NCBI GenBank assembly: GCA_905202115.1 | Contig: CAJKQZ010000093.1 | Location: 1-9,461 of the forward strand | Reading direction: 5' to 3' | Length of the DNA: 9,461 nt | From: an uncultured Prevotellaceae bacterium | GTDB lineage: Bacteria > Bacteroidota > Bacteroidia > Bacteroidales > Bacteroidaceae | Shown here: one piece after another, positions 6,574 through 9,461 of the stretch | Layout of the letters: each line of letters begins with the position of its first letter | Position numbering within the stretch: the stretch's first letter is position 1 | Translations under genes and position numbers: made by a program | The notes under the pieces: generated by a model | Databases searched by the model: none | The model's input: only the letters and a program-made list of their open reading frames with translations | What the model was told of the DNA's origin: nothing

Positions 6574-6655
6574 ACAGAATTCTATCCGCGGCACAGCGAC
6601 ATTCTGCCATAAACATGATAATATCGCCGAGCAATGTACAAGTTCGTAGTGGTTA

Positions 6656-6874
6656 TGTTAATTTCCGTAAAAACCAATATGCTTTTTTCCGCTGCTTTTC
6701 GCTGCACAAAAAACCGCTTCCCGCACGTAGGAAAAATTATCTCTGAGATAATTCGAAATATGTCTGAGATAATTTAAAATATCTCAGACATATTTTTTCC
6801 CGCTTCCAATCGGGGTTTGCACACATGGCAAAACGGCTCCCGAAAAAGCGGATTTAATTTTACATTTCTTAACA
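6656..6874 (+). repeat. M element copy C (219 bp, MITE-like)
   Basis: A third complete copy, same length and orientation as A and B. The ends read TGTTAA-N5-GTAAAA-N8-GCTTTTT on both sides. The large palindrome (6756-6795) has one mismatch near its centre. The CCCG/CGGG hairpin is retained. It lies between the promoter region of the membrane operon and the pnp terminator, ending 11 bp from the latter. No target-site duplication is visible. Confidence 0.88.
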
Positions 6875-6884
6875 CTAAACAGAG

Positions 6885-6925
6885 ATAAAACAAAAAAAGG
6901 CGGCCAATCTCACGACCGACCGCCC
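6885..6925 (-). terminator. pnp terminator
   Basis: On the minus strand a stem GGCGGTC (6918-6924) pairs with GGCCGCC (6899-6905), with one G-T wobble and a 12-nt loop. It is followed by a run of seven T and then GTTTT. It lies 34 nt past the pnp stop codon. Confidence 0.85.
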
Positions 6926-6958
6926 AAAACACTATCATGAAAAAACTATTGTGAAAAA

Positions 6959-9262
6959 TCACTCTTCTGAATTGTTCTGCGCAGGAGTTTCACCGCGTTC
7001 GTTGCGATGTTCGAAGCGTTCTCCGCGTTCACGGCGCGGGCCTCGGTTGTCGTTGCGCTCGCGGCGCTGGCCCTGCTGCGGGCGCGGCCCGCGGTCGGGA
7101 CGGCGTGCGGGGCGCTCTTCGTAACCCTCGGGCTTCTCGAGCAAAGCACGGTGCGAAAGACGAAACTTACCGGTCTTCTCGTCTATGTCGAGCAGTTTTA
7201 CTTTTATGGTGTCGCCTTCGTGTATGCCGGCTTCCTCAACGGTATCGAAACGTTTCCAGTCGAGTTCGCTTATATGGAGCAGACCTTCCTTGCCGGGCAT
7301 GAATTCTACAAAGCAACCGTAGGGCATTATGCTGACAACTTTTGCGTCGTATGTCTCGCCCACTTCGGGAATAGCCACGATTGCACGTATTTTCGCAACG
7401 GCAGCCTCGATACTCTCCTTGTTGGGAGCCGAAACCTGCACCTTGCCCACACCGTCGGTCTCTTCGATAGTGATGATAGCACCGGTGTCTTCCTGTATGC
7501 CCTGGATAATTTTTCCGCCCGGGCCGATAACGGCGCCGATGTATTCTTTCGGAATATCGAAAGCCTCGATGCGCGGCACCTGCGGCTTGAAGTCCTCGCG
7601 CGGCTCGGGAAGCGTCTTGAGCATTTCGCCAAGTATGTGTTCGCGTCCGGCTTTTGCCTGCATGAGAGCCTGTTCGAGTATCTCATAGCTCAAACCGTCG
7701 CATTTTATATCCATTTGTGTTGCCGTAAGACCGTTGGGAGTACCGGTGGTTTTGAAGTCCATGTCGCCCAAATGGTCCTCGTCGCCGAGAATATCGCTGA
7801 GAACGGCATACTTGTCTTCGCCAGGGTTTTTGATAAGTCCCATAGCAATACCCGAAACGGGATTCTTTAGCTTCACACCTGCGTCCATGAGCGCAAGACA
7901 ACCCGCACATACCGTAGCCATTGAAGAAGAACCGTTCGATTCGAGAATGTCGGAAACCACACGTATGGTATAGGGGAAATTGTCGGGCAACTGGCTCTTG
8001 AGACCACGCCATGCAAGGTGTCCGTGTCCTATCTCGCGGCGGCCTGTTCCGCGCTGCGCCTTAGCCTCGCCCGTAGAGAACGGCGGGAAATTGTAATGCA
8101 ACAGGAAACGCTGGGTACTCTTGTCGAGAACTTCGTCGATAATCTTCTCGTCGAGCTTGGTGCCGAGCGTACATGTGGAAAGCGACTGGGTTTCTCCGCG
8201 GGTAAAGATTGCCGATCCGTGAGGAGCAGGCAGCGGTCCTGCCTCGCACCAAATGGGACGTATGTCGGTGGTGGCGCGTCCGTCGAGACGGCGGCCTTCG
8301 TCGAGCACGCAGCGGCGCATTGCGTCGCGCTCCACATCGTTATAGTAGCGGTCGATAAGAGCGTTCTTTTCTTCGAGCTCCTCTTCGGTGAGTTCCGAAT
8401 GAGCTGCGGCATAAGCCTCCTTGAAATCCTCGCGTATCTGAAGGAAAGCATCCTCGCGCGCATGTTTGTCGCGGTTGCCTTCCTGCGCTATGGTATATGC
8501 TTTTTCGTAGCATTCCTTGCGGCACTGTTCGCGCAGTTCCTCGTCGTTCACTTCGTGACAGTATTCGCGCTTTACGTCGGTGCCCAATTCTTTCGAGAGT
8601 TCTTTTTGCAGACGGCACATGGGCTTTATAGCCTCGTGTGCGGCTTTGAGCGCGCCAAGCAGGTCGAGTTCGGAAACTTCGTTCATTTCTCCCTCCACCA
8701 TCATGATGTTTTCTTCGGTGGCTCCCACCATGATGTCCATATCGGCGTTCTTGAGCTGTTCGTATGTAGGATCGATAACGTATTCGCCGTCAACGCGGGC
8801 CACACGCACCTCGGATATAGGAGCCTCGAAAGGAATATCGGAGCATGCAAGGGCTGCCGAAGCGGCAAAACCGGCAAGAGCGTCGGGAATGTCCACACCG
8901 TCGGCCGAGAAGAGCATTATGTTTACATACACCTCGGCATGATAGTTCGAAGGGAAGAGCGGACGCAAAGCACGGTCTACAAGCCGGCTTGTAAGAATTT
9001 CATAATCGGAGGGGCGTCCTTCACGCTTGGTGAAACCTCCGGGAAAGCGTCCTGCTGCCGAATATCTTTCGCGGTAATCGCACTGCAACGGCATGAAATC
9101 TGTGCCGGGAACGGCATCTTTTGCAGCGCAAACGGTGGCGAGCAACACGGTGTTGCCCATGCGGAGCGTAACGGCTCCGTCGGCTTGCTTAGCCAGTTTT
9201 CCTGTTTCAATGGTAATTGTCCTTCCGTCGGGCAATGAAACAGTTTTCGTAATAACGTTCAT
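6959..9262 (-). CDS. pnp: polyribonucleotide nucleotidyltransferase (PNPase)
   Basis: A 767-residue phosphorolytic 3'-to-5' exoribonuclease that degrades RNA to nucleoside diphosphates and can add 3' tails in reverse; it is normally trimeric and cytoplasmic. Domain order is standard: first RNase PH domain (about 1-145), an alpha-helical domain rich in Glu/Lys/Arg (about 150-325), second RNase PH domain (about 330-545), KH domain with GPGGK at 580-584, and S1 domain (about 635-710). The catalytic residues correspond to Asp496, Asp502 and Lys504 in the DEDHLGDMDFK motif. After S1 there is a 51-residue tail (717-767) with 15 Arg and many Gly, Glu and Asn, making the protein longer than the roughly 711-residue E. 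coli enzyme. The ATG at 9262 has no Shine-Dalgarno but opens the conserved N terminus. It is monocistronic as far as visible. Confidence 0.98.
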   Translation of the reverse strand: MNVITKTVSLPDGRTITIETGKLAKQADGAVTLRMGNTVLLATVCAAKDAVPGTDFMPLQCDYRERYSAAGRFPGGFTKREGRPSDYEILTSRLVDRALRPLFPSNYHAEVYVNIMLFSADGVDIPDALAGFAASAALACSDIPFEAPISEVRVARVDGEYVIDPTYEQLKNADMDIMVGATEENIMMVEGEMNEVSELDLLGALKAAHEAIKPMCRLQKELSKELGTDVKREYCHEVNDEELREQCRKECYEKAYTIAQEGNRDKHAREDAFLQIREDFKEAYAAAHSELTEEELEEKNALIDRYYNDVERDAMRRCVLDEGRRLDGRATTDIRPIWCEAGPLPAPHGSAIFTRGETQSLSTCTLGTKLDEKIIDEVLDKSTQRFLLHYNFPPFSTGEAKAQRGTGRREIGHGHLAWRGLKSQLPDNFPYTIRVVSDILESNGSSSMATVCAGCLALMDAGVKLKNPVSGIAMGLIKNPGEDKYAVLSDILGDEDHLGDMDFKTTGTPNGLTATQMDIKCDGLSYEILEQALMQAKAGREHILGEMLKTLPEPREDFKPQVPRIEAFDIPKEYIGAVIGPGGKIIQGIQEDTGAIITIEETDGVGKVQVSAPNKESIEAAVAKIRAIVAIPEVGETYDAKVVSIMPYGCFVEFMPGKEGLLHISELDWKRFDTVEEAGIHEGDTIKVKLLDIDEKTGKFRLSHRALLEKPEGYEERPARRPDRGPRPQQGQRRERNDNRGPRRERGERFEHRNERGETPAQNNSEE

Positions 9263-9327
9263 CTAAAAATTTCTTTTTATTGTTTTCTCTTTCGTCTGTA
9301 AGTCGATATAATCTCGAAAAAATCGCA

Positions 9328-9335
9328 CAAAGATA
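9328..9335 (-). promoter_or_regulatory. candidate -7 element of the pnp promoter
   Basis: TATCTTTG on the minus strand fits TAnnTTTG and lies about 65 nt before the pnp start codon. No TTTG is found at the expected -33 distance, so the assignment is tentative. The rest of 9263-9461 shows no gene or other structure I can support. Confidence 0.4.
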
Positions 9336-9461
9336 GCTAAATAATTCATGTAACCGCTTGATTTTACAGCAAAATTAAATGTACAGTTGACATTTTTCCG
9401 TTTTTCGAACGTTTTCCCGCCACAAAATCCGTTGGCAAAGCAGACAAAACGCCCCCGCCAC

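Noticed and set aside
2552..6874. CRISPR array interpretation of the repeats
   Set aside because: Three 219-bp units separated by whole genes do not have the repeat-spacer periodicity of CRISPR.
7007..9238. Long open frames antisense to pnp (7007-7870 and 8018-9238)
   Set aside because: They mirror the codon pattern of a strongly conserved gene on the opposite strand and have unlikely compositions; they are shadows.

Overview
The window looks like chromosomal DNA from an anaerobic Bacteroidota, most likely a gut Bacteroidales (Muribaculaceae-like, a guess from overall feel). The reasons are promoters of the Bacteroidota type (TTTG, about 19 nt, TAnnTTTG), mostly weak or absent Shine-Dalgarno sequences, a superoxide reductase typical of anaerobes, a secreted GH30 glycoside hydrolase, and a PNPase with an Arg-rich tail.

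Layout: (1) 1-431 is non-coding, with one arm of a repeat palindrome at the very edge and a candidate promoter. (2) 432-815 (+) encodes desulfoferrodoxin, followed by a strong terminator shared with the convergent neighbour. (3) 902-2335 (-) encodes a secreted GH30 hydrolase, read from a promoter embedded in a short repeat. (4) 2336-3001 is a divergent intergenic region holding that promoter repeat (here called R) and copy A of a 219-bp element (here called M). (5) 3002-4708 (+) encodes a SulP anion transporter with a STAS domain, ending in a perfect 13-bp-stem terminator. (6) 4709-5138 holds that terminator, a partial R copy and M copy B. (7) 5139-6375 (-) is a two-gene operon of unrecognised membrane proteins with a consensus promoter inside another R copy. 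(8) 6376-6958 holds two R copies, M copy C and the pnp terminator. (9) 6959-9262 (-) is pnp, and 9263-9461 is its leader.

The genes have no obvious common pathway: stress defence, glycan breakdown, anion transport, an unknown membrane pair and RNA turnover. What ties the window together is the repeats. The three M copies are exactly 219 bp each, all in the same orientation, begin TGTTAA and end TTAACA, and carry a 21-bp inverted repeat plus a 40-bp palindrome. A triplet in the left end, the right end and a third internal site changes in concert between copies so that complementarity is kept. That suggests a mobile or structured-nucleic-acid element under selection for pairing. R repeats lie 55-130 bp left of each M copy, so R and M may form a composite module.
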